Shown here in pieces: positions 17,873-26,177 of a stretch of DNA of 64,000 nt (position 1 is the first letter of the stretch; every line of letters begins with the position of its first letter). The DNA comes from Hyphomonas sp. (GTDB taxonomy: Bacteria > Pseudomonadota > Alphaproteobacteria > Caulobacterales > Hyphomonadaceae), in assembly GCA_016124495.1 (NCBI GenBank), contig WGNP01000006.1, positions 62,001 to 126,000 of the forward strand, written 5' to 3'. The notes under the pieces are model-generated. The model ran no database searches. It saw only the letters and a program-made list of their open reading frames with translations, and was not told the DNA's origin. Position numbers and translations under genes: made by a program.

Positions 17873-18674
17873 CGGCCGCCTCGGTCAGCGCCTTCAGTTC
17901 CGCGGCCAGCCAGGGCGCCTGGTCAATCTCCGCCGGCGCGCCGCCCACTGTCACGGGCTCGCCTGCCTGACCCGCTTTCGCGAACCGGTCTGTCCGCAGC
18001 AGCGCGAGACCGTCTCCCTCCACCGCACTCGTCACCGTCCCCAGCAGGCTCTCGCCAGCGCGCACCTCCGCGCCCGGCGCCAGTCCGGTGCCGCGCGCCC
18101 GTACCGTCCGTTTACGTATCAACGCCTTGCGCTTCATCCGGCTTGCCACTTCCTGGCCGACGAAACAGCCCTTCTTGTAATCGATGCCGCCCATCAGATC
18201 CATGTTTATGTCGGTCGGGAACACCTCTGCCGTGCGGTAGTCGCGCCCCCATTCCGGCACGCCCGCCGCAATCGCCAGTGCGTCCCAGCCGGGCAGGGGC
18301 TCCGCCGCCTCGCTCGCCGGAACAATCGCCCGCCGCGGCAAGACCGCCCCGCGCGGATCGGGCGCGCCCGCGGGGCCCGCCGCAGACACCAGCCCCTCGT
18401 CCCGCTCGATCTCCACCGCCGAGCGCAGCCGGAACATTTTCAGCCGTTTCAAAAGGTCCTCCGCCGCTTCCGCATGCACATCGATCTGCACGCCCTCTGC
18501 CGTCCGGTGTGCAATATAGTCCGCAATGATCTTGCCCTGCGGCGTCAGCAGCGCGCCATACCGCGCCTCGCCCTGCGCCCAGTCTGCCACCGTATGCGTC
18601 ACCGTCCGCTCGAGCAAAGCCAGCGTGTCAGGACCGGAAAGGACGAGAATGGAACGATTGGGAAGGCGATGCAT
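17865..18674 (-). CDS. ygfZ: Tetrahydrofolate-binding protein YgfZ (Fe-S maintenance)
   Basis: The 269-residue GcvT-like protein contains the YgfZ signature KGCFVGQEVASRM (about residue 165) with its conserved cysteine. YgfZ binds folate and helps build or repair certain iron-sulfur enzymes such as MiaB. It is slightly shorter than E. coli YgfZ, usual for alphaproteobacteria. It heads the tag-lipoprotein run; the region upstream (18675-19052) contains only gene remnants. Confidence 0.9.
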   Translation of the reverse strand: MHRLPNRSILVLSGPDTLALLERTVTHTVADWAQGEARYGALLTPQGKIIADYIAHRTAEGVQIDVHAEAAEDLLKRLKMFRLRSAVEIERDEGLVSAAGPAGAPDPRGAVLPRRAIVPASEAAEPLPGWDALAIAAGVPEWGRDYRTAEVFPTDINMDLMGGIDYKKGCFVGQEVASRMKRKALIRKRTVRARGTGLAPGAEVRAGESLLGTVTSAVEGDGLALLRTDRFAKAGQAGEPVTVGGAPAEIDQAPWLAAELKALTEAADE

Positions 18675-18708
18675 CGAACCATTCTAGGCCTTCAGCCGCC
18701 CGCCGTCA

Positions 18709-18813
18709 TCACGCCTTTGCGCCGGGCATCGCCGCCGCCAGTGCGCTCTTCAGCAGCGGGCCGGACAGGAACGCCGCCGTGCCCCAGGCGAGCGCAATCT
18801 CCGGCGAAGCAGG
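18709..18813 (-). pseudogene. C-terminal remnant of an unknown (membrane?) protein
   Basis: About 34 codons with very strong G/C third-position bias end in a TGA at 18709: SPEIALAWGTAAFLSGPLLK and a short Ala-rich tail. Codon bias is lost upstream of 18813. This looks like the 3' end of a longer gene whose front has been deleted. An intact 62-residue gene using the upstream ATG is less likely because its first half lacks codon bias. Confidence 0.4.
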
Positions 18814-18825
18814 AAGGGGCGCTGG

Positions 18826-18936
18826 CCTCACCCCACGACCGTGCGCGCCAGCTTCATCATGCGGGACGGCGACATCACCCGCAAGGGAGCCGGCCAACCC
18901 GTCCGCGTCAACGAAACGCCGGAGCCTGTGGGCTAA
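18826..18936 (+). pseudogene. C-terminal remnant of an amidohydrolase (dihydroorotase-like)
   Basis: A 36-codon segment reads PHPTTVRASFIMRDGDITRK and continues to a PVRVNETPEPVG tail and TAA at 18934. This pattern (TVRASF-MRDGDI-G-G-PVR) is the usual end of amidohydrolases of the dihydroorotase/hydantoinase type. Nothing upstream encodes the rest. With the minus-strand remnant 12 bases away it marks a deletion junction in the 378-base gap between ygfZ and the M20 gene. Confidence 0.5.
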
Positions 18937-19052
18937 TACGGCCTTGCAGGGGGCTTCGCCGCGACAGGAGTTGCCCTGCCTGGAGATTCCGTCCTAGGCT
19001 GACCCCCTGCCAATTCGGGGCGCTCGCCCGCCCACACACCTGAAGGACCCCC

Positions 19053-20474
19053 ATGCGCTTCACCTCCGGCCTTTTTCTGTCCGCCGCGCTGCTGACCGCT
19101 GCCCCCCTGGCCATCGCTGAAGAGCGCACGGCCTTCGAACTGCAGGCGCGCGAGATCTATCAGACCGTCGTCGAAATCCGCTCGGCCAAAGGCCAGGGGA
19201 ACATCCCCGTCCTGGTTGACTATCTCGTCCGTGAGCTGAAGGCTGGTGGTTTTGCCGACGCCGACATCGAGGTGACGGATTACGAGATAGAGGGCGAACT
19301 CGTGCAGGGCCTGATGGTCTGGTACCGCGCCGAGGGTACGCCGAAGCAGAAGCCGATCGTTCTGCTCGCCCACATGGATGTGGTCGATGCGCTGCCGGAC
19401 ACCTGGACGCGCTATCCCTTCGAGTTGATCGAGGAGGACGGCTATTTCTTCGGGCGCGGTACTGCCGACAACAAGTACGGCGTTACCAGCCTCGTCGCGA
19501 CCTTCCTGCGTCTCAAGGCCGAAGGCTTCAAGCCGGACCGCGATCTGGTCATTATCCTTTCGGGTGACGAAGAAACCGGCATGATCTCCACCCGTGCCCA
19601 GGCGAAGTATACGGACGAAAAGATCAAGCCGGCCTATGTGCTCAATGCCGACGCCGGCGGCCTGTCACTTGATGAGAATGGCAAGCCGCTGCTCTACGGG
19701 GTGCAAGGTGCCGAGAAGACCTATGCCACGTTCGAGCTGACCGTCTCCAATCCCGGCGGCCATTCTTCGACGCCGCGGGTGGACAACGCCATCTACGAAC
19801 TCGCCGACGCGCTGAAGAGGATCGAGGCCTACAAGTTCCCGGTCATGCACAGCCCGCTGACGCTCGCCTCTTTCACGTCGGCCGGCGCGCAGACACCCGG
19901 TCCGCTGGGGGAGGCCATGCTGGCTTTCGCCAAGAACCCGGCCGACGAAGCGGCGATCGGCGCGCTGCGTGCCAACCCGGAAACGGTCGGCTCGACCGGT
20001 ACAACCTGCATCGCCACGATGCTGCGGGCTGGCCACGCCGAGAATGCGTTGCCGCAGCGCGCGACCGCGACGATCAACTGCCGCATCTTCCCGGGCATCA
20101 GCATCGCCGCCACCGAGCAGACCCTGAAGGAGGTTGTTGGCAATGACGGCGTCGCATTCAAGCTGATCTCCGACCTCGTGGAGAGTCCGGAATCGAATCT
20201 GCCGGAAGAGGTCATGGTCGCCATTTCCAAAGCGCTCGCCGCGCGCGGCCTCGAAGGCCTGCCGATCCTGCCGCACATGTCGTCCGGCGGTACCGACGGC
20301 ATGTTCTATCGCAATCTCGGCTATGACACGCTGGGCATCAATGGCAGCGGCGCCAAGCCGAACGACACCTTTGCCCACGGCCTCAACGAACGCCTCGCAG
20401 TGGACGCATTCTATGGCGGCCTCGATCACTGGTACATCGTCCTCAAGGACCTCGCCGGCGCCGTGCAGCGCTGA
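19053..20474 (+). CDS. Secreted M20 family metallopeptidase
   Basis: A 473-residue protein with a signal peptide (cleavage after AIA, about residue 22). M20 zinc-site motifs are present: LLAHMDVVDA (about 107), GRGTADNKYG (about 135), SGDEETGM (about 170, catalytic Glu) and LNADAGG (about 198). The dimerisation lid follows, then a late HGLNER histidine (about 445). It likely acts as a periplasmic carboxypeptidase or dipeptidase. It is followed after 27 bases by the channel gene. Confidence 0.92.
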   Translation: MRFTSGLFLSAALLTAAPLAIAEERTAFELQAREIYQTVVEIRSAKGQGNIPVLVDYLVRELKAGGFADADIEVTDYEIEGELVQGLMVWYRAEGTPKQKPIVLLAHMDVVDALPDTWTRYPFELIEEDGYFFGRGTADNKYGVTSLVATFLRLKAEGFKPDRDLVIILSGDEETGMISTRAQAKYTDEKIKPAYVLNADAGGLSLDENGKPLLYGVQGAEKTYATFELTVSNPGGHSSTPRVDNAIYELADALKRIEAYKFPVMHSPLTLASFTSAGAQTPGPLGEAMLAFAKNPADEAAIGALRANPETVGSTGTTCIATMLRAGHAENALPQRATATINCRIFPGISIAATEQTLKEVVGNDGVAFKLISDLVESPESNLPEEVMVAISKALAARGLEGLPILPHMSSGGTDGMFYRNLGYDTLGINGSGAKPNDTFAHGLNERLAVDAFYGGLDHWYIVLKDLAGAVQR

Positions 20475-20501
20475 GGCGAACCGGTGCAGGGAGAGGGAGG
20501 C

Positions 20502-21302
20502 GTGACCGACAAGGCCGAAAAGCCGATGGGCCTGAGGCGTACGCTGATCTGGCTCTACGAAGGTGTTGGCCAATGGCCGGTCACTTTCCGCTGGGGCGTC
20601 CTTATCTTTGACGTGGCGACGATCAGCTATTTCCTGGTTTCGCCCTTCCTGGGCACGCCGGGCGAGCATTTCTGGCTTGACTATGTGATCGGCACGATCA
20701 TTGCGTTGGACCTCGCCGCGCGCTTCTACATAGCCCCGACCAAGCGGCGCTTTTTCACACGGTTCATGAATATTGCAGACGCGATTGTCGTCATCTCGAT
20801 GCTCGCGCCGTTCTTCTCGCAGAACTACGCCTTCCTCCGGATCATCCGGGCCTTGAGGATTGCCCGGGCGTTCAGTTTCCTCCGCGATGACAGTCCGATG
20901 TCGAGCTACCTGCGCCTTCACCGCATCGTCATCGAACGCGCGATCAACGTGGTCGTCTTCCTCTTCATCATGTCGGCCATGGTCTATGCCGACCAGGTGA
21001 ACCGGGTCGGCTCCGACGTGAAAAACTATCTCGACGCTTTCTATTTCACCGTCACCAGCCTGACGACCACCGGTTATGGCGACATCACGCTCGTCGGCTG
21101 GACCGGCCGTGTCCTCCCGATCATTATCATGCTGCTCGGCGTCACGCTCTTTCTGCGCCTCCTGCGCGCCCTCGTCACGCCGACCGACAAGGCTGAGGTC
21201 GAGTGCACCAATTGCGGCCTGAAGCGGCATGACCGCGACGCGGTCCACTGCAAGCATTGCGGCCAGGTCGTCTATGTCGAGAATGAAGGCTTTGACCACT
21301 GA
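20502..21302 (+). CDS. Voltage-gated-type K+ channel with C-terminal zinc ribbon
   Basis: The 266-residue protein has six membrane segments: S1-S4 (about 25-130) with an arginine-rich S4 (RIIRALRIARAFSFLR) and a pore module with the K+ filter TTTGYGD (about 188). The cytoplasmic tail is a CTNCGLKRHDRDAVHCKHCG zinc ribbon (about 232-251), in place of an RCK or cyclic-nucleotide domain. The GTG at 20502 is chosen because of the strong GGGAGAGGGAGG site just upstream; a GTG at 20484 would add six residues. The zinc ribbon may sense metal or redox state, or drive assembly. Confidence 0.85.
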   Translation: MTDKAEKPMGLRRTLIWLYEGVGQWPVTFRWGVLIFDVATISYFLVSPFLGTPGEHFWLDYVIGTIIALDLAARFYIAPTKRRFFTRFMNIADAIVVISMLAPFFSQNYAFLRIIRALRIARAFSFLRDDSPMSSYLRLHRIVIERAINVVVFLFIMSAMVYADQVNRVGSDVKNYLDAFYFTVTSLTTTGYGDITLVGWTGRVLPIIIMLLGVTLFLRLLRALVTPTDKAEVECTNCGLKRHDRDAVHCKHCGQVVYVENEGFDH

Positions 21303-21312
21303 AGCTGTAGGT

Positions 21313-21351
21313 TTGACGCCCCGAGGGCCGGGGAGTATGATAAAGTCATAC
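21313..21351 (+). promoter_or_regulatory. parDE promoter with overlapping operator palindrome
   Basis: TTGACG (21313-21318) is separated by 17 bases from TATGAT (21336-21341), a good sigma-70-type promoter. The perfect inverted repeat GTATGA-TAAAG-TCATAC (21335-21351) covers the -10. This is the expected site for autorepression by the ribbon-helix-helix antitoxin encoded 18 bases downstream. Confidence 0.75.
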
Positions 21352-21368
21352 CACTGAAAGAGGCCGCC

Positions 21369-21620
21369 ATGACTGTCCGCATGACCATCTCGATGCCCGA
21401 CGCCCTCGCTGAAATGGTCGAGCGCTTGGTCGCCGAAGGCAAATATGCCTCCCACAGCGACGTCATCCGCGACGGCCTGCGCGCGCTGGAAGCCCGCAAG
21501 GAAGAGCACGCCGCCCGTATCGCCGCGATTCGCGGTGACCTCCAGGAACGCCCGAAGGGCGAGTTCGTGAGCATGGAGGCAGGTGACCGGCTGCTGGCGG
21601 AATGGCGGGCAGAGCGGTAG
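21369..21620 (+). CDS. parD: ParD-family antitoxin (ribbon-helix-helix)
   Basis: An 83-residue protein starting with the RHH strand VRMTISMPDALAEMVERLV, then GKYASHSDVIRDGLRALEAR, a typical CopG/ParD DNA-binding unit, and a C-terminal toxin-neutralising tail. It should bind the palindrome at 21335-21351 and its partner toxin. An AGAGG site precedes the ATG. The gap to the toxin is 20 bases. Confidence 0.9.
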   Translation: MTVRMTISMPDALAEMVERLVAEGKYASHSDVIRDGLRALEARKEEHAARIAAIRGDLQERPKGEFVSMEAGDRLLAEWRAER

Positions 21621-21640
21621 GCCCGGCGCGGAGTTGCTGA

Positions 21641-21970
21641 GTGACATCGTTCGAAGTTCGAGAGAGCCTTGCCGGTCTGCGGGACTTCGCGCCCCTTGAG
21701 GTGCACCTGGTTGAGACTATAGGCGAGGCGGCTCTCGCCGAACGGCGCATTGCCGCAATCCGGGCCACCGCCCGAAAGCTCTCGGAGCTTCCCCGGCTTG
21801 GTCCGGACCTCTCTGACCATGGGAAAGATATCCGGATGCTTACCGCCAGCGCGAAGGCTGTTGCGCTTTATGCTGTTCAGGAAAAAGCCGGAATTGTCCT
21901 GATGCTGCGGGCGTTCTATGGCGGTGAGGATTATGAAGCCCTTGTGCGCGCGGAGAACGGTAACACATGA
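21641..21970 (+). CDS. parE: ParE/RelE-family toxin
   Basis: A 109-residue small basic protein of the ParE/RelE fold: helical hairpin (about 25-55) and the closing strands KDIRMLTASAKAVALYAV and VLMLRAFYGGEDYEAL typical of ParE. ParE toxins block DNA gyrase. It starts at GTG 21641 with a weak site. Its TGA overlaps the start of the feruloyl-CoA synthetase-like gene (ATGA), so readthrough translation from the toxin may feed that gene, an unusual link. Confidence 0.8.
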   Translation: MTSFEVRESLAGLRDFAPLEVHLVETIGEAALAERRIAAIRATARKLSELPRLGPDLSDHGKDIRMLTASAKAVALYAVQEKAGIVLMLRAFYGGEDYEALVRAENGNT

Positions 21971-23832
21971 CCACCACCCATATCCCGTTCCGCGAGGTGC
22001 CGTATCTTCCGCTGAAGCTGAAGATCGACCGTCGCCCGGATGGCACGATCCTGCTCGAGAGCGGCCAGCCGCTCAAGTCTTACCCGCCGCACATGCTGGC
22101 GCCGCTGGTGAAGTGGGCAGCAGAGCGTCCGGACCAGGTCTGGCTGGCCGAGCGCTGGCCGGAGGACCCCTCGCAAGCCGGCTGGCGGGAAGTGACGTAT
22201 GCGGATGGTCTCGCCGAGGTGAAACGGCTCGCCGCCGCCTTCATCAGCGAAGGCGCCGGGCCGGACGCGCCGCTGATGATCCTGTCGAAGAATTCAATTG
22301 ATAATGTGCTCCTGATGTACGCTGCCATGTGGGCGGGCAGCCCCGCCGTGCCGGTGACGCCGGCCTATGCGCTGCTGAGCCAGGACCTCGTCCGCCTCAA
22401 CTACATCGACCGGCTGACCGAGCCGAAATTCATCTATGTCGAGGACGGCGCCGAGTATCAGCGCGCGCTCTCGGCCATGAACCTCGATAGCCGCCTGGTG
22501 ATCTATTCGCGCAACGCGCCGAAGGTCCCGCGCGCGGTGAGCCTCGGGGACTTCGCCGGGCAGGCCGGGCCCGCTGTGGAGGCCGCCTACGCCGCGCTGA
22601 CACCGCAAACGGTGGCCAAGTATATGCTGACCTCCGGCTCCACCGGCGAGCCCAAGGCGGTGATCAACACCCACGGCATGGTTGCGGCAAACTCCAAGAT
22701 GATCCGCTCGGTCTGGGATGAAGACCGTCTTGATGCGATCACCGGCGGGCCTCAGGTGATGGTGAACTTCCTGCCCTGGAGCCATACCTATGGCGCCAAT
22801 GCGATCCTGCACAACATGCTGGACTGGGGCGGCACGATGTATATCGACCAGGGTGCCCCGACGCCGCAGCGTCTGCCGGAAATGCTCCGTAACCTGAAGG
22901 AAATCCCGACCACGCAGCATACCACCGTACCGCAGGCCTGGGCCGCGCTCGCCACCGCGCTGGAACAGGACAACGAACTCGCCGAGGTCTTCTTCTCGCG
23001 TCTCACCTCCATGGCCTATGGCGGCGCGGCAATGGGGCAGGACATCTACGAGCGCCTTCAGGTTGTCGCCGTGCGCATTACCGGCGAGCGCATCTCCCTG
23101 TCCGCCGGGTACGGCGCCACCGAAACCGCTCCGACCTCGTCGAACGTCCACTGGCCGAACGGCACGATGGGCCTGATCGGCCTGCCGCTGCCCGGCAACA
23201 CGTTCAAGCTGGTGCCCACCGGCGGCAAGCTCGAAGTGCGCGTCAAGGGCGTCAACGTCACGCCGGGTTATTATCGCAACCCGGAAAAGACCGCCGCCGC
23301 TTTCGATGAGGAAGGCTTCTACCAGCTCGGCGACGCGGTGAAGTTCGTCGACCCCGCCTTACCGGAGAAAGGCCTCGCTTTCGATGGCCGCACGGTCGAG
23401 GAGTTCAAACTGGTCAGCGGCACCTGGGTCTCGACCGGTTCGGTCCGTGTGGCTGCCGTTGCGGCAACCGGCGGCGTGCTGTCGGATGCCATCGTCTGCG
23501 GACTCAACCGCGAGGAGATCGGCCTGCTCGGCTTTCTCAACGAGGCCTATTGCCACCGCCTCGCGGGGGCGCCCCTGCCGCTTGAGGAGCTTGTCCGCCA
23601 CCCCGCCATCGAGGCGGCGATCCGCGAGGGGCTTGCGGCACACAACAAGAAAAATCCCAATTCGGCGGCGCGGATCGCCCGGTTGCTTCTGCAGACAAGC
23701 CAACCACAGGCCGACCTCGGCGAGATCACCGAGAAGGGCTATATCAACCAGTTCCGCACCCAGGAATTGCGCGCCGCCGAGATTGAGCGGCTGTATTCAG
23801 CCGATGTCTTTGCGGGCAAGTTCCTGATTTGA
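21967..23832 (+). CDS. Feruloyl-CoA synthetase-like acyl/aryl-CoA ligase
   Basis: The 621-residue adenylate-forming enzyme has the phosphate-binding loop MLTSGSTGEPKAVINTHGM (about residue 221), the YGATETAPT A5 motif (about 381) and the GDAVKFVD region (about 456). The N terminus and overall length fit the feruloyl-CoA synthase group (aromatic acid activation) better than acetyl-CoA synthetases. The catalytic C-terminal lysine motif is not obvious, as in other members of this group. The next gene encodes a ThDP enzyme; a shared aromatic pathway is possible but unproven. Confidence 0.82.
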   Translation: MTTTHIPFREVPYLPLKLKIDRRPDGTILLESGQPLKSYPPHMLAPLVKWAAERPDQVWLAERWPEDPSQAGWREVTYADGLAEVKRLAAAFISEGAGPDAPLMILSKNSIDNVLLMYAAMWAGSPAVPVTPAYALLSQDLVRLNYIDRLTEPKFIYVEDGAEYQRALSAMNLDSRLVIYSRNAPKVPRAVSLGDFAGQAGPAVEAAYAALTPQTVAKYMLTSGSTGEPKAVINTHGMVAANSKMIRSVWDEDRLDAITGGPQVMVNFLPWSHTYGANAILHNMLDWGGTMYIDQGAPTPQRLPEMLRNLKEIPTTQHTTVPQAWAALATALEQDNELAEVFFSRLTSMAYGGAAMGQDIYERLQVVAVRITGERISLSAGYGATETAPTSSNVHWPNGTMGLIGLPLPGNTFKLVPTGGKLEVRVKGVNVTPGYYRNPEKTAAAFDEEGFYQLGDAVKFVDPALPEKGLAFDGRTVEEFKLVSGTWVSTGSVRVAAVAATGGVLSDAIVCGLNREEIGLLGFLNEAYCHRLAGAPLPLEELVRHPAIEAAIREGLAAHNKKNPNSAARIARLLLQTSQPQADLGEITEKGYINQFRTQELRAAEIERLYSADVFAGKFLI

Positions 23833-24088
23833 GACAGCTTCCGGGATACATACTGCGGGTTTGAAGTAGTCGCCGCCCAAAAGGGCTCGATTTCCGGTAT
23901 TGGCAATGTATAATCTCACGTAAGCTGTGGCGAACGCTGCAGCCCAGCCATTCCCCTTTGGCTATGGCGGGCCGCAGGACGAACAACGAAGCTCCCCTTG
24001 CTTCAGTTCGACCTGCGCCCCGTTTCAGTTTTGCGCCGCCCTTTGAATTCGCCTAAACACCGCTGAGCGGACACTTCGGGAGGCGGAC

Positions 24089-25660
24089 ATGGCAGACACA
24101 GACAGCAAGGCGAAAACCGGCGCGGAGGCGCTCGTCTCAACGCTGGCCGACCATGGCGTCACCGCCTGCTTCGCCAATCCCGGCACCTCGGAAATGCATC
24201 TCGTCACCGCGCTCGACCATGAGCCGCGCATCCATTCCGTGCTCTGCCTGTTCGAAGGCGTTGCGACCGGCGCGGCCGACGGGCATGCGCGCGTCACGGG
24301 CAATCCCGCGATGACGCTGCTGCACCTCGGTGCGGGCTTCCTCAATGGCGGCGCCAATATCCACAATGCCAAGCGCGCCTGGACGCCGATGATAAACGTG
24401 ATCGGTGACCATGCGGTGGCGCACCTGCGCTATGACGCGCCGCTGACCTCCAACATCCTCGGCCTGGCCGGACCGAACTCGGTCTGGATCAAGTCGGCGG
24501 ACAAGGTGGCTGATGCCGGCAATCTGGCCGCCGAAGCCTGGGAGGCGAGTTTCGGCCCTCTGCCGGGCCCGGTCTCGCTGCTGCTGCCGGCCGACACGGC
24601 CTGGACCGAGGGCGGCAAGCCGGGCGCCAGGCGCGAGCGGCCGAAGTTGCGCGCGCCGGAGGCCGGCCGGATCGCGGCGGCGGCGAAGGCCGTGCGCAGC
24701 GCGGTGAAGCCCATGATCCTCATCAACGGCACGGCGTTGACGCCCGCCGGCCTCGCGCAAGCTGCACGCCTCAAGGCTGCTGGCATCCGTGTGCTGACGG
24801 ATACCTTTTTCCCGCGTATGGCACGCGGCGCCGGGATCTTCGCGCCGGACCGCATGCAATACTTTGCCGAAGGGGCGATGGCCGACCTTGCCGGCACGGA
24901 CCTGATGCTGGTCGCGGGCACGCAGGTGCCGGTGGCCTTCTTTGCCTATCCGGGCCGCCCCAGCGTACTGGTGCCGGAAGGCTGCGCCACGCAGATCATC
25001 GGCGGCCCCGAAAGCGACAGCGCAGCGATCCTGGGCGCGCTGGCCGATGCGCTCGGCGCGAAAACGTCGGCGGACGCTGCGCCGCTCGACCTGCCGGGCA
25101 TGCCCTCCGGCGCGTTGAACGCGGCCACCATCGGCGCCTCGATTGCACGCCACCTGCCGGAGGGCAGCTTTGTCTCCGATGACGGCGTCTCCAACGGCCT
25201 GCCAGCTTTCATGATGACCGGCCGGGCGCGCCCCCACGAGTGGATGATGCTCACCGGCGGGGCGATCGGGCAGGGCCTGCCGCTGGCGCTGGGCGCCGCG
25301 ATTGCCGCGAAAGGGCGCAAGGTGCTGTGCATCTCCGGCGACGGGGCCGCGATGTATACCAACCAGGCGCTGTGGAGCATGGCGCGTGAACGCGCCGATG
25401 TTGTCAACGTGATCTTCGTCAATAATTCCTACCGTATACTGAATATAGAACTCGCCCGCACCGGCGCCGGCAATCCCGGCCGCGTCGCGGAAGACCTGCT
25501 CGGCCTGGGCCGCCCGGAGATCGACTGGGTGAAACTCTCCGAAGCGCAAGGCGTGCCAGCTGTGAACGCCCGCACGGCGGATGAGTTCGACGCAGCGCTT
25601 GAAAGCGCCTTCGCGACCCCGGGGCCGCACCTCATCGCGGCGCACGTTCCGGCGCGCTGA
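24089..25660 (+). CDS. Thiamine diphosphate enzyme, acetolactate synthase/benzoylformate decarboxylase-like
   Basis: The 523-residue protein has the N-terminal PYR domain with FANPGTSEMHLV and catalytic Glu in CLFEGVATGAADG (about residue 56), a central domain, and a PP domain with the GDG-NN motif ISGDGAAMYTNQALWSMARE...VNN (about 418-447). The set resembles mdlC-type and uncharacterised acetolactate synthase large-subunit homologues that act alone. The 256-base gap upstream has no gene; a TATAAT at 23909-23914 may be a promoter -10 but lacks a good -35. Confidence 0.82.
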   Translation: MADTDSKAKTGAEALVSTLADHGVTACFANPGTSEMHLVTALDHEPRIHSVLCLFEGVATGAADGHARVTGNPAMTLLHLGAGFLNGGANIHNAKRAWTPMINVIGDHAVAHLRYDAPLTSNILGLAGPNSVWIKSADKVADAGNLAAEAWEASFGPLPGPVSLLLPADTAWTEGGKPGARRERPKLRAPEAGRIAAAAKAVRSAVKPMILINGTALTPAGLAQAARLKAAGIRVLTDTFFPRMARGAGIFAPDRMQYFAEGAMADLAGTDLMLVAGTQVPVAFFAYPGRPSVLVPEGCATQIIGGPESDSAAILGALADALGAKTSADAAPLDLPGMPSGALNAATIGASIARHLPEGSFVSDDGVSNGLPAFMMTGRARPHEWMMLTGGAIGQGLPLALGAAIAAKGRKVLCISGDGAAMYTNQALWSMARERADVVNVIFVNNSYRILNIELARTGAGNPGRVAEDLLGLGRPEIDWVKLSEAQGVPAVNARTADEFDAALESAFATPGPHLIAAHVPAR

Positions 25661-25860
25661 AGCCCCTCACCTCCCATTGCTGCGCAATGGGCCCGTCCTC
25701 TGGCTCTTTGAGCGAGAGGGGTTAGCTGGCACTCGGGACGGCGAGATGAAAACCCCTTTCCCCTGCAATGGAAGAGGAGGGGCCAAAGCCGAAGGCGCGG
25801 GAGTTGAGGGCCCTCCAGCGAAGCCCTCCGTTGTCAAACAACCGGGAACCCAATAATACC
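25661..25860. repeat. Possible interspersed intergenic element with hairpin
   Basis: No gene is seen here. CCCATTGC pairs with GCAATGGG at 25673-25691 (3-base loop), and a second block (ACCCCTTTCCCCTGCAATGG, about 25751) echoes the same CCC-TGCAATGG word. The alternation of pyrimidine-rich and GAGAGGGG tracts looks like a mobile intergenic repeat rather than unique leader. Copies elsewhere could not be searched, so this is tentative. The hairpin may end transcription of the ThDP gene. Confidence 0.3.
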
Positions 25861-25904
25861 CTGCGCGTTGGTGAGAGAGAGTTCTCTCAATCACCAGGTG
25901 ACCC

Positions 25905-26093
25905 ATGTCGTCGTTTACCCTTTATCTTATAGGTTTCATCGTCCTGACAGGCGGCCTGTCCTACGGGGCCTACGAACTCGGCGTCCAGCCCGTCTGGATC
26001 GCAACAGGCGCCGTCGTGCTGGTTGGCATCGGCATCATCACGGCCGTCAGCAAGACCCGCCAGCGCGACGATTCCCCCGCCAATGACGCCTGA
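25905..26093 (+). CDS. Small two-helix membrane protein (62 aa)
   Basis: A 62-residue protein with two hydrophobic segments (about 4-24 and 29-47) separated by a GVQP turn, ending in a basic/acidic tail KTRQRDDSPANDA. An AGGTGA site lies a few bases before the ATG. Codons match the genomic bias, so it is probably real. It is convergent with the S9 peptidase; a 6-bp hairpin (GGGCAC/GTGCCC, 26132-26155) lies between the two. Function unknown. Confidence 0.6.
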   Translation: MSSFTLYLIGFIVLTGGLSYGAYELGVQPVWIATGAVVLVGIGIITAVSKTRQRDDSPANDA

Positions 26094-26177
26094 GCTCACA
26101 TCTGCGTCCGATCGAGTACAACCCGCTCCGAGGGCACCCGAGAAGGCATGTGCCCGGCAACGGAGACGCCAGACCCC

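Noticed and set aside
19665-21647. 660-codon minus-strand frame over the M20 and channel genes
   Set aside because: It mirrors two well-supported genes, shows no domain motif and is rich in His/Arg/Asp typical of a shadow frame.
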